A stretch of 59,569 bases of DNA from Bacillota bacterium (GTDB lineage Bacteria > Bacillota > Clostridia > Acetivibrionales > DSM-2933). Position 1 is the stretch's first letter; every line of letters begins with the position of its first letter. Both the position numbers and the translations under genes were made by a program. Under the pieces are notes generated by a model that saw only the letters and a list, made by a program, of their open reading frames with translations, was not told the origin of the DNA and searched no databases. Positions 46,922 through 55,375 of this stretch are shown here, in pieces. The stretch lies in the NCBI GenBank assembly GCA_023430975.1, contig JAEYYB010000139.1, positions 1-59,569 on the forward strand. The letters run 5' to 3'.

Positions 46922-47467
46922 ATGTTGACTAAGGAGATATATGCAAAAACTTGTGAAAGAGCTTTGGAATACTTAAATAAAGCAGGTATAGTAGTTACAG
47001 AAAAGGAAAAGAGCGAAATGGAAGTTGCGGAGTATGGGCTTAATGATGTTGAAAATATAGGTCTAGAGCTCATTGTATATGTAAACACAGATAGGTGCTG
47101 TGCCAAGGAACTTGTTTTATTACCTGGACAGACTTGTCCGGAACATAGACACCCTCCTGTAGAAGGAGAAACAGGTAAGGAAGAAACCTTCAGATGCAGG
47201 TATGGCAAGGTATATTTGTATGTACCCGGTGAACCTTCAAAGAATCCAAAAGCAAAAGCACCAAAGGGAAGTGAAGAGTATTTCACAGTATGGCATGAGA
47301 TTGAGCTTGGTCCCGGAGAGCAATATACCTTGGCTCCAAATAAGCTGCATTGGTTTCAGGCAGGACCTGAAGGGACAGTGGTGTCAGAGTTTTCAACAAA
47401 GAGCAGGGATGATTATGATATATACACGGACCCTAGAATAAATCCTGCACAAAATAGAAAAGTTTGA
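46922..47467 (+). CDS. D-lyxose/D-mannose ketol-isomerase (cupin type)
   Basis: A 181-residue cupin isomerase. The metal site is visible as CPEHRHPP-VEGETGKEETF and a later KLHWFQAG, giving His, His, Glu and His ligands. Members of this family interconvert D-lyxose with D-xylulose and D-mannose with D-fructose. The mannosidase upstream and fructokinase downstream point to D-mannose as the physiological substrate. An AAGGAGG site precedes the ATG. The length matches the family. Confidence 0.88.
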   Translation: MLTKEIYAKTCERALEYLNKAGIVVTEKEKSEMEVAEYGLNDVENIGLELIVYVNTDRCCAKELVLLPGQTCPEHRHPPVEGETGKEETFRCRYGKVYLYVPGEPSKNPKAKAPKGSEEYFTVWHEIELGPGEQYTLAPNKLHWFQAGPEGTVVSEFSTKSRDDYDIYTDPRINPAQNRKV

Positions 47468-47482
47468 GAGAGGTATTATGTC

Positions 47483-48451
47483 ATGTTTGATGTAACTGCG
47501 TTAGGTGAACTATTAATTGATTTTACACCGGCAGGGCTGTCTGGGCAGGGCAATATCTGCTTTGAAAGAAATCCCGGCGGTGCACCTGCCAATGTATTGG
47601 CCTGTATTTCAAGGCTTGGGGGAAAGACTGCTTTTATTGGCAAGGTTGGAAAGGATATGTTTGGAGATTATTTAGCTGAAACATTAACAGGGTATGGTAT
47701 TGATGTTTCAGGGCTCATGTTCTCAAGTGAAGCCAACACCACCCTTGCGTTTGTTCAGTTAAATGAATCTGGAGACCGGTCATTTAGCTTTTACAGGAAC
47801 CCTGGAGCAGATACGATGCTGGATAAAAATGAGCTTAGTTATGAGCTTATTGGAAATTCAAAGGTGTTTCACTTCGGATCTCTTTCATTGACTGATGAAC
47901 CGGCCAGAAGTGCTACAATTGAGGCATTGGAATATGCCAGGGAAAAGGGCAGAATTATATCCTATGACCCCAATTTACGTCCTGCACTTTGGAAAAGCAT
48001 GGAACATGCATTGCAGGAAATACGATTTGGACTCGGATTTTGCAGGTTACTTAAGATATCTGAAGAAGAGCTGGAATTTATTACAGGTATGAGTGATTTA
48101 CATAATGGTAGCCTTGAGCTTTATAAGGAATATGGGATTGATATAATATTGATAACAAGAGGCGGTAACGGAAGTTTCTATAGGCTTAAGTATGAGACAG
48201 GGCAGGTGGATACCTTTACCAGATGCAAAACGGTAGATACAACGGGAGCGGGCGATGCCTTCTTAGGCGGTTTTCTTTTTTCGTTACTTAATGAGCATGG
48301 TGGAAAAATCAATAATCTGAATGCAGAAGCACTCCAAAAGATGCTGGTGTTTTCAAATGCTGTAGCTTCTCTTAGTACTACTAAAAAAGGTGCAATACCT
48401 TCAATGCCCCAGCTTAATGAGGTTCAGGAACTGATTTCCGGCGGTATATAG
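47483..48451 (+). CDS. PfkB-family fructokinase
   Basis: A 322-residue sugar kinase. It has the N-terminal NPGGAPANVLACISRLGG signature and the C-terminal DTTGAGDAFLGGF signature with the catalytic Asp. The start MFDVTALGELLIDF is typical of ScrK-type fructokinases. It would phosphorylate the fructose made by the isomerase to fructose 6-phosphate. It begins 15 bp after the isomerase stop, so it is in the same operon. Confidence 0.9.
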   Translation: MFDVTALGELLIDFTPAGLSGQGNICFERNPGGAPANVLACISRLGGKTAFIGKVGKDMFGDYLAETLTGYGIDVSGLMFSSEANTTLAFVQLNESGDRSFSFYRNPGADTMLDKNELSYELIGNSKVFHFGSLSLTDEPARSATIEALEYAREKGRIISYDPNLRPALWKSMEHALQEIRFGLGFCRLLKISEEELEFITGMSDLHNGSLELYKEYGIDIILITRGGNGSFYRLKYETGQVDTFTRCKTVDTTGAGDAFLGGFLFSLLNEHGGKINNLNAEALQKMLVFSNAVASLSTTKKGAIPSMPQLNEVQELISGGI

Positions 48452-48631
48452 ATTCATAGATTATTTGCTATATTTTGCTTCCCTTTATTTGTGATTTATA
48501 TATTAGGTTAACGATAAGTTTAATGAAAATATATATCTTAAAATTCTTCATGTAAATATATTGGAAAAAATAATTATTTGTGTTAATACACACGATAATT
48601 ACCTATAATGAAACCATTCCTTAGCCAAATA

Positions 48632-48678
48632 AAAAATCGCTGAAGTCAGCAAATTCATGCTGTTTTCAGTGATTTTTA
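48632..48678 (+). terminator. Terminator of the mannose operon
   Basis: AAAAATCGCTGAA pairs with TTCAGTGATTTTT through one G-T wobble. T's follow. It lies 180 bp after the fructokinase stop. Confidence 0.7.
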
Positions 48679-48714
48679 CTTGTATATAATCTATAATTTT
48701 TACTTGTATATAAA
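48672..48714 (+). repeat. Short direct repeat
   Basis: Two adjacent copies of a roughly 24-bp unit containing TTTTTACTTGTATATAA. Nothing else in this gap (48452-48880) looks like a gene. Confidence 0.5.
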
Positions 48715-48880
48715 TTAACTTGTTTTTATATCTAAGAGATTGCGGCGTATGTTAAGTAATGCCTTAGAAATAGCTCCATATTCCTAATGACAAAATCCCG
48801 ACGTTTTACGTGGTCTTGGACGATGAAAATTGTATGTAATTTCTTAGCCATTACTACACCGTAATTTCCCAAGACAACCA

Positions 48881-49921
48881 TCAAGGTTGTAGAATTTCAT
48901 GCGATTTTGATCCTTCAGAAAGAATATTTTTTACTGACTGTCTGTATACAATTCGTCCTTTGACCATGATCCTGCCGTACTTCTTGCTTTCATTGGATAT
49001 CTTTCCAAGTATGAATTTTATAGCTGTTTTAGACATTTCTTCGACATCAACTTCAACAGTGGTAAGCTGTGGGTCGGAAATAGTTGAAAACATGTCATTA
49101 TCAAAACCAACAACGGAAATATCATCCGGAACAGCCTTGCCCATTTCTTTGAGTTTATTTATGACATTTCGGGCTACTTCATCGCAGTTACATACATAAG
49201 CACTGGGCATATCCTGGGGAAGTTTGATCTCAATATATCTGCCGTGCTCGTCGCGATCGCTTATAACATGTTTATCGTTAAGTCTAAATTTATGTTCCAA
49301 AAGTGATTTATAATAGCCTAAGAAACGGTCCTGAATACTGCTGGTAGCATAGATATTACCTATGAAGCCTATGTTTTTATGACCGTTTTTAATAAGGTAA
49401 TTTGTCAATTCATAAGCACCATAAAAATTATCCACAGCAATTGAGTCGATTTTTGAATTTTCATCATAAAAGTCAAGAAATACTATAGGAATATCAATGT
49501 TTTGCAATGCTTCAATATAAGGTTTGCTAACCTGGCCAAGAATAATGAGTCCGTCAACTTTTCTTTCATAATATAGTTTCGGAAGAAACAGATTTTCTTC
49601 ATCCTGCTGACTTAGTATCTGCAATATGCCGCAATAACTGTGTTTTTCAAGATGAACAGATATGTGCTTAAAAAAATTCAAGTAAAAGGATTGGTCTCCC
49701 ATAAAGTGTTCTGCAACAATAACGCCAATGTTATAAGAGCATCCATCCCGCATGGACTTTGCCAGCATATTGTAACGGTAGCCCATTTCATCAGCTAACT
49801 TCTTAATTTTGTTTTTAAGTTCAATACTAACGCCGTCTTTATCGTTTAAAGCCTTTGATACAGTTACCGTGCTTATTCCTAGTTTAACGGCGATGTCTTT
49901 CATCGTTATGCTTTTCTCCAT
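48881..49921 (-). CDS. LacI-family transcriptional regulator
   Basis: A 346-residue repressor with the LacI helix-turn-helix MKDIAVKLGISTVTVSKAL and hinge near the N-terminus, followed by a periplasmic-binding-protein-like sugar sensor domain (NIGVIVAEHF..., DGLIILGQ, SVVGFDND). I prefer ATG 49921 with AAGGAAAG upstream; the frame extends to 49954 without a ribosome site. A palindrome lies upstream of the start. It is convergent with the mannose operon and is the likely regulator of it, though this is not shown. Confidence 0.9.
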   Translation of the reverse strand: MEKSITMKDIAVKLGISTVTVSKALNDKDGVSIELKNKIKKLADEMGYRYNMLAKSMRDGCSYNIGVIVAEHFMGDQSFYLNFFKHISVHLEKHSYCGILQILSQQDEENLFLPKLYYERKVDGLIILGQVSKPYIEALQNIDIPIVFLDFYDENSKIDSIAVDNFYGAYELTNYLIKNGHKNIGFIGNIYATSSIQDRFLGYYKSLLEHKFRLNDKHVISDRDEHGRYIEIKLPQDMPSAYVCNCDEVARNVINKLKEMGKAVPDDISVVGFDNDMFSTISDPQLTTVEVDVEEMSKTAIKFILGKISNESKKYGRIMVKGRIVYRQSVKNILSEGSKSHEILQP

Positions 49922-49960
49922 TAGTATACCGCTTTCCTTAAAGATTCTTACCATTTAGCA

Positions 49961-49976
49961 AGATTAACGTTAACTT
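49961..49976. promoter_or_regulatory. LacI-type operator (likely autoregulation)
   Basis: The perfect palindrome TTAACGTTAA (49964-49973) within AGATTAACGTTAACTT lies about 40 bp upstream of the lacI-type start. LacI regulators bind such CG-centred palindromes. A near match, TTAACGATAA, is at about 48509 after the fructokinase gene. Confidence 0.6.
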
Positions 49977-50085
49977 TAGATTAATTGTACATTTATTTCT
50001 ATACCATGTCAATAGACATATAGCGACATAAGACAATGGTATAAATCTATAGACTTAAAAGATTTATACATAAACCTTTTAACTA

Positions 50086-50772
50086 TTAAAGAAAGCTTTT
50101 AAGTGCATTAGCATTTAATATTTTTATTGATGACAGATGGAAGTCTATAATTTCCTCATCCCTCATAAGACACATTTCTCTAGACATAGAGGGCCGGGAC
50201 ACATTCAAAAAGTCTGCAAGCTCGTTTCGGTTCATAGGGAGCATAAAGGTAGCACTACCAGCTTTTTTACTTTCTTCCAGTAAAAATTTACTTAACTTGC
50301 CCCTGATGCTTTTTATTGAGAGGTATTCAAGTTTTTTGTTTAGCATTAAAGCTCTCTCGGATATTATGACAAGCATATTCTGTATGAGGGTCCTGTGCCA
50401 GGAACACATTTTCTCACATTGACCGATAATTTTTTCCCTTTGAAGAAAAAACACTGTGCAGGGCTCTTGTGCCTGAACATTAGCAGGCCATGCAGAGAGT
50501 TTTGAGAAAACAATCATTTCTCCAAACATGTCTCCGGCTTTTAAAATGGCCATCATAATACGATTTCCAGCAGCGTTCTCCATACTAATTGAGGCTTCAC
50601 CCTCGGCAATAATACCTAGACTATTAAATTTCTCACCGGCTAATGCTATATAATCATTTTTTTTATAACTGACAATCTTAGGGTTTATGCATTTAATCAT
50701 TGTAAGTAACTCATCTTCATCTATCCCATTAAAAAGAGGTGTCTTTTTTAAGGAGGTTAAATACTGTTCCAT
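50086..50772 (-). CDS. hcpR: Crp/Fnr-family regulator, HcpR-like
   Basis: A 228-residue protein with an N-terminal cyclic-nucleotide-like sensor fold (PLFNGIDEDELL, GDMFGEM) and a C-terminal winged helix (MNRNELADFLNVSRPSMSREM). The start is taken as ATG 50772; the frame extends to TTG 50796. It is divergent from a ferredoxin and the hybrid cluster protein gene. In clostridia and sulphate reducers the Crp/Fnr protein in this position, HcpR, controls hcp in response to nitric oxide or nitrite. The name rests on context. Confidence 0.8.
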   Translation of the reverse strand: MEQYLTSLKKTPLFNGIDEDELLTMIKCINPKIVSYKKNDYIALAGEKFNSLGIIAEGEASISMENAAGNRIMMAILKAGDMFGEMIVFSKLSAWPANVQAQEPCTVFFLQREKIIGQCEKMCSWHRTLIQNMLVIISERALMLNKKLEYLSIKSIRGKLSKFLLEESKKAGSATFMLPMNRNELADFLNVSRPSMSREMCLMRDEEIIDFHLSSIKILNANALKSFL

Positions 50773-50844
50773 AATTATAATCACATTCTTCCTCAAATAT
50801 ATGTTTTATTTTTAATTTAATTATTTATCAATTAATGCATTTTT

Positions 50845-50860
50845 GGTATCTGGAGATACC
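50845..50860. promoter_or_regulatory. Palindromic operator, likely for the HcpR-like regulator
   Basis: GGTATC-TGGA-GATACC is a perfect 6+4+6 palindrome in the divergent promoter region, 85 bp before the ferredoxin start. The shape, two 6-bp arms with a 4-bp spacer, matches Crp/Fnr-family sites. Confidence 0.65.
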
Positions 50861-50945
50861 GATTATTATTTTCCATTATATTATAATCAGTTTGTAAATA
50901 CAACACGAGGTTATCCTATATAAAATCGAAAGGAGCAAATCAATT

Positions 50946-51671
50946 ATGAAAAGAAAAATAATTTCTATAAATGAAGATAAATGTAACGGCTGCGGTCTCT
51001 GTATAAATGCTTGTCATGAAGGTGCTCTTCAGCTGGTTGACGGTAAAGCCAAGCTTATAACTGATTCATATTGTGATGGTCTTGGTGCTTGTCTTCCGGA
51101 GTGCCCTACAGGAGCTATGCAGATAATTGAAAGGGAAGCGGCTGAATTTGATGAGGAATTGGTTAAGTCCCGAATGGAAGAGAAGAACGCGGAGCACAGG
51201 AAAGAAGAAGTAAAACCAGCAGCTTTCGGATGTCCCGGAATGCGTGCAAAAACCATAGAAAAGAAGGAACAGCCTGTGAAACAAACAGTGGAAGGACCTC
51301 TAGAGTCCCAGCTCAGGCAGTGGCCTTGTCAAATAAAGCTGGTTCCTGTGAATGCACCATATTTTAATAACGCCCATCTTCTTGTGGCAGCTGACTGTAC
51401 AGCTTATGCCTATGCAAATATACATCAGGAATTTATGAAAAATAAAATTACTATAATTGGATGCCCAAAACTTGACGATATTGATTACGCCGAAAAATTG
51501 GGAGAAATTATAAAAAGAAATGAAATAAAGAGTGTAACTGTCTTAAGGATGGAAGTTCCTTGCTGTGGAGGTATAGTAGCAGCAGTAAAGAATGCCCTTA
51601 TGGAAAGCGGTAAAATGATTCCGTGGAGTGTTCATACAATTACAACAGATGGTGTTGTAATAGATGATTAA
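50946..51671 (+). CDS. 2x[4Fe-4S] ferredoxin-domain protein
   Basis: A 241-residue iron-sulphur protein. Two cluster motifs are at the N-terminus: CNGCGLCINAC and CDGLGACLPEC. A linker rich in Glu and Lys follows, then a C-terminal domain with paired Cys (GCP, PCCGG) of unknown role. It most likely passes electrons to the hybrid cluster protein encoded 74 bp downstream. An AAAGGAGC site precedes the ATG, behind the palindromic operator. Confidence 0.88.
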   Translation: MKRKIISINEDKCNGCGLCINACHEGALQLVDGKAKLITDSYCDGLGACLPECPTGAMQIIEREAAEFDEELVKSRMEEKNAEHRKEEVKPAAFGCPGMRAKTIEKKEQPVKQTVEGPLESQLRQWPCQIKLVPVNAPYFNNAHLLVAADCTAYAYANIHQEFMKNKITIIGCPKLDDIDYAEKLGEIIKRNEIKSVTVLRMEVPCCGGIVAAVKNALMESGKMIPWSVHTITTDGVVIDD

Positions 51672-51745
51672 GTGGGTATAAATCTTAGCATTGGCAAGTT
51701 ATTATAAATAAGTTAAGGATTTATTAAAAAGGGAGGAAGTTATTT

Positions 51746-53311
51746 ATGTCAAACATGTTTTGTTTTCAATGTGAACAGACTGCAGGAGGTAAAGGTTGTA
51801 CAAATGTAGGTGTATGCGGCAAGAAACCGGAGGTAGCCAATAAACAGGATGAACTTACTGGTGCATTAATAGGCCTTGCCAGAGCAACCAATGGAAAATC
51901 AGGTGGTAAAGTAGCCGATGAGCTTGTAATGCAAGGACTTTTTACTACAGTAACAAATGTTAGTTTTGATGGTGATAGGGTTGATGAAACAAAAGAATTG
52001 ATATGGAAAGAAAAGGCTAAGCATGGTGACGCCAAGGATTTTGATGCAGCTTCATTATGGGCTGGTGACACTGATATAGTATCCCTTCGTTCCACACTTT
52101 TATTAGGTATGCGTGGTATGGCTGCATACGCATGGCATGCTTATGTGTTGGGTAAACAGGATAAGGACGTTACAGAATGGTTTTATAAGGGTTTGAAAGC
52201 TTTAGGAGAGGACCATACTGTAGATGAATGGTTGGGACTCTTGATGGAATTTGGTAATATCAACTTAAAGTGTATGGCACTTTTAGATGATGCCAATACA
52301 TCTGCCTATGGGCATCCAGTGCCTGCCAAGGTAACTACAAATGTTGAAAAAGGTCCGTTCATAGTGGTTTCAGGCCATGATCTTTTGGATCTCAAGCACC
52401 TTTTAGAGCAGACTGAAGGAAAGGGAATTAACATTTATACCCACGGTGAAATGCTTCCTGCCCATGGTTATCCGGAGCTTAAAAAATACTCCCACTTAAA
52501 AGGAAACTTTGGTACAGCATGGCAGAACCAGCAGAAAGAATTTGAAGGCATACCGGCACCGATATTATTTACAACAAACTGTCTTATGACGCCAAGACCA
52601 AGTTATTCCGACAGGGTTTATACTACTTCAGTAGTGGCATTTCCTGCACTAACACATATTGCTGATGGTCCAAACGGGGTTAAGGACTTTACTCCGATTA
52701 TAAAGAAGGCACTTGAGCTTGGTGGATGGAGTGAAGACAAGCATTTTACAGGTATTAACGGCGGCTCAACCTTGATGACAGGTTTTGCGAGAAACACTGT
52801 ACTAGGCGTTGCAGATAAAGTTATCGATGCAGTAAAAGCTGGAGCAATCAAACATTTTTTCCTTGTGGGCGGATGTGACGGTGCAAAACCCGGAAGAAAC
52901 TATTATACTGAATTTGTGCAGCAGGCTCCAAAGGAGACTGTAATACTTACTCTTGCATGCGGCAAATTCAGATTCAATGATCTTGACATAGGTGAGATCG
53001 GCGGTTTGCCAAGAATAATGGATATGGGACAGTGTAACGATGCGTACTCTGCTATCCAGGTAGCAGTGGCCTTGGCAGGTGCTTTCAATTGCTCAGTCAA
53101 TGAACTTCCTCTTACACTCGTGCTTTCATGGTATGAGCAGAAGGCTGTATGCATATTGCTTACATTGCTGGCATTAGGAATAAAGAATATTTATATCGGG
53201 CCATCACTTCCTGCATTCTTATCTTCAAATGTGCTGGGTGTCCTTGTTGAAAAATTTGGCTTAAGGCCAATCAGTACACCGGAAGAAGATTTGAAAGCTA
53301 TCCTTGGTTAA
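51746..53311 (+). CDS. hcp: Hybrid cluster protein (hydroxylamine / NO reductase)
   Basis: A 521-residue Hcp. The N-terminal cluster motif FCFQCEQTAGGKGCTNVGVCGK gives the four Cys of the [4Fe-4S] site. The hybrid cluster ligands are spread downstream (GHDL, HGEMLPAHGYPEL, NCLM, GGCDGAKPGRNYYTEF, CGKFRFN, MGQCNDAYSA, and EQKAV). Hcp reduces NO to nitrous oxide and hydroxylamine to ammonia, protecting against nitrosative stress. It is co-directional with the ferredoxin gene and ends at a terminator. Confidence 0.95.
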   Translation: MSNMFCFQCEQTAGGKGCTNVGVCGKKPEVANKQDELTGALIGLARATNGKSGGKVADELVMQGLFTTVTNVSFDGDRVDETKELIWKEKAKHGDAKDFDAASLWAGDTDIVSLRSTLLLGMRGMAAYAWHAYVLGKQDKDVTEWFYKGLKALGEDHTVDEWLGLLMEFGNINLKCMALLDDANTSAYGHPVPAKVTTNVEKGPFIVVSGHDLLDLKHLLEQTEGKGINIYTHGEMLPAHGYPELKKYSHLKGNFGTAWQNQQKEFEGIPAPILFTTNCLMTPRPSYSDRVYTTSVVAFPALTHIADGPNGVKDFTPIIKKALELGGWSEDKHFTGINGGSTLMTGFARNTVLGVADKVIDAVKAGAIKHFFLVGGCDGAKPGRNYYTEFVQQAPKETVILTLACGKFRFNDLDIGEIGGLPRIMDMGQCNDAYSAIQVAVALAGAFNCSVNELPLTLVLSWYEQKAVCILLTLLALGIKNIYIGPSLPAFLSSNVLGVLVEKFGLRPISTPEEDLKAILG

Positions 53312-53366
53312 GGATAAGTTAAAGAATAAGATTAATAGCTTAAAAATTAAAGAGATTAAGAGATAT

Positions 53367-53412
53367 AAAACAGCGAACAAACTTGTAATTTAAAGTTTTT
53401 TCGCTGTTTTTT
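53367..53412 (+). terminator. Terminator after hcp
   Basis: AAAACAGCGA (53367-53376) pairs with TCGCTGTTTT (53401-53410), with an inner AAACTT/AAGTTT pairing, and is followed by a T run. Confidence 0.85.
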
Positions 53413-53579
53413 GTTGGAAAATTTAATAAAATAGATGTTGATAATATATAAATGTTTGTATATAATATTTAGTTATTGCTGCAAAAAGTGGTTGTATAAT
53501 ATTTTTTAGGGGGGAGTAGATTATAGCGAAAGTTATATTTGAATCATCACTATAATTAATAAACAGGAGAGCAAAAATA

Positions 53580-54218
53580 ATGGAAGATTTTTTAAGCCTT
53601 GCATCGTCTAGAAGAAGCATAAGAAAGTTTAATGATACACAAATTTCAAAAGAAGATATTCAATACTTCATAAATGCCGCCGTAAGTGCTCCAAGCGGCT
53701 GTAACAGCCAATGCTGGAGATTTGTAGCTATACAGGACGTAAATATATTAAGGAGAATTGAAGATGCTGTAACTAGAAAAGTGGAAAGCATTCTTAAGAT
53801 TAAGGGTAATGATTTACCAGATGATTACTTAGCCTCAAAGAAAAAAATGGTAAGCTTTTTTACAAAGGCACCTTTAGTTTTTGCAGTATTTATGACTAAA
53901 GCACAATACTACGATCCGATTTTTATTTCGGCACTCAAGGAAAATGGATATGACGATGACGGAATAATGAAGCTTTTTGCTAATTATGACTTGTTATCTG
54001 TTGGAGCTGCAGTGCAGAACTTACTTCTTGCTGTACATGAAAAAGGTTACGGTGCTTGTTGGATGAATGAGCCTGCTATATGTGGAGATGAGGTAAATGA
54101 AATTTTAGGAGTTTCAAATGAAGAAAGATTTATCAGCATAATACCGGTTGGAATTCCGGCATATACTCCAAGAGGCAAAAAAATGAAGGCTATGGAGGAT
54201 GTATTTAACTACTTTTAA
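53580..54218 (+). CDS. Nitroreductase-family flavoprotein
   Basis: A 212-residue FMN-dependent oxidoreductase. The N-terminal SRRSIRKF motif binds FMN phosphate and SAPSGCNSQCWRF lines the flavin pocket; the C-terminal GYGACWMNEP and IIPVGIP segments are also family-typical. It reduces nitro compounds or quinones with NAD(P)H; the physiological substrate is unknown. An ACAGGAGAG site precedes the ATG. It follows the hcp locus but has its own promoter region and terminator. Confidence 0.9.
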   Translation: MEDFLSLASSRRSIRKFNDTQISKEDIQYFINAAVSAPSGCNSQCWRFVAIQDVNILRRIEDAVTRKVESILKIKGNDLPDDYLASKKKMVSFFTKAPLVFAVFMTKAQYYDPIFISALKENGYDDDGIMKLFANYDLLSVGAAVQNLLLAVHEKGYGACWMNEPAICGDEVNEILGVSNEERFISIIPVGIPAYTPRGKKMKAMEDVFNYF

Positions 54219-54249
54219 TCAATAAAATCATAACTTTATAGATATACAT

Positions 54250-54331
54250 AAATCGCACGTATACTTATATATTCATCATACTAATATGTAATAATTGTAT
54301 GACATAATATAAAAGATAATACGTGCGATTT
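54250..54331 (+). terminator. Long-loop terminator after the nitroreductase
   Basis: AAATCGCACGTAT (54250-54262) pairs perfectly with ATACGTGCGATTT (54319-54331) and is followed by TTTG. The 56-base AT-rich loop is unusually long. Confidence 0.65.
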
Positions 54332-54439
54332 TGTTAATTCTTTATGTCTAGGATTATGGTCTGCTTTGCGTGTTTAATTTAGGATTTAGGTATTATTTAC
54401 ATGTGATAGACCGGATTAAAATCAATTATTCTTTTACTT

Positions 54440-54634
54440 TTGTCTTATACAAAATACTTGATCGAAGCTTTCGTTATTTGCTTTGCCATGTATAAGATTA
54501 ATAATTTTAATTTAGATGTAACAAAGGAAGTAAATATTAAGTTGATATTGGTGGTTATTTTAGTAATGGCTGAATACTTTTTTCATAGAAATCAAAGGGT
54601 ATGTATTTTTTACCCAGATACGCCAAATATTTAG
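54440..54634 (+). CDS. Possible small membrane protein
   Basis: A 64-codon frame starting with TTG has two hydrophobic stretches (YLIEAFVICFAMY and LILVVILVMAEYFF). There is no convincing ribosome site and it overlaps the 3' end of the convergent gene at 54555. It may be a remnant. Confidence 0.25.
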   Translation: MSYTKYLIEAFVICFAMYKINNFNLDVTKEVNIKLILVVILVMAEYFFHRNQRVCIFYPDTPNI

Positions 54635-55049
54635 TGGTTGCATTCGTGCCGTTTTTAGTAAGTGTAACTGAGCCGCTGGCTTCATTTACACTGGCAGTTA
54701 TGCCTGCAACTGCAAAATGCCTTTCTATGTCTGAGTAAAGTACATATTTTGTCTTATCAATATAATATACTCTTAAGCCGTCTTCATCTAATGATCCTCC
54801 AGTATTAGCACTTTCAATATAAATTGTTTTGTTTTCAAACTTGATTTCTGCATTGAATAATGCTGAGGCATCTCTTAGATTCAGATATGTACTACCATTA
54901 AGGTTTTTTGCAGCAAGCTTTACTTTTTCGCCGTTCATTATTATTGGAAATACGTTGTCCTTTACAGTAATAACACCTGCGGCCACTAGCATTAAGGAAG
55001 TGCTGCCTAGAATGAAACCTAAAACCATACCTAATATTATTTTCTTCAT
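54555..55049 (-). CDS. Secreted stalk-domain (copper amine oxidase N-terminal-like) protein
   Basis: A 164-residue protein with an N-terminal signal sequence or anchor (IILGMVLGFILGSTSLMLVAAG). The remainder resembles the stalk domain often called copper amine oxidase N-terminal domain: FPIIMNGEKVKLAAKNLNG, TYLNLRDASALF, and a second strand set IERHFAVAG. This domain is a structural module in many clostridial surface proteins and is not an enzyme. A TTAGGAGG site lies before the ATG. Confidence 0.8.
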   Translation of the reverse strand: MKKIILGMVLGFILGSTSLMLVAAGVITVKDNVFPIIMNGEKVKLAAKNLNGSTYLNLRDASALFNAEIKFENKTIYIESANTGGSLDEDGLRVYYIDKTKYVLYSDIERHFAVAGITASVNEASGSVTLTKNGTNATTKYLAYLGKKYIPFDFYEKSIQPLLK

Positions 55050-55105
55050 AAATTACCTCCTAATAATTTTAGTATAGTTGTTATATTAAAATCATTGGCC
55101 CCTAG

Positions 55106-55254
55106 CATTTGGCAGAGAAAATAACGAAAGCTTCAACCTGGTCAAAATCAACTTCAACCTCCATTTGGTTGAGTAGGAACTAAAAGTTATATAGTGGTCT
55201 GATACAAATGAAGAGAGCAATTGATCTTAAAACGTATTTTGCGATAGACAAATG
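55106..55254. repeat. Dispersed palindromic repeat, copy 1 (with insert)
   Basis: Starts CATTTGGCAGAG-AAAATAACGAA and ends TTTTGCGATAGACAAATG, matching the copy at 56275-56329 but with about 95 extra bases in the middle. The outer arms CATTTG and CAAATG can pair. Confidence 0.6.
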
Positions 55255-55375
55255 ATAAGACTTATTGATTTTAATATTTATGTATATATTATACTAAAGA
55301 AATCAGAAATTTTAAATCCTTAATATTTAAAAGAAGCATTAATTTTTTAAAACAGGTTTTGGCTTGGCAACATAT

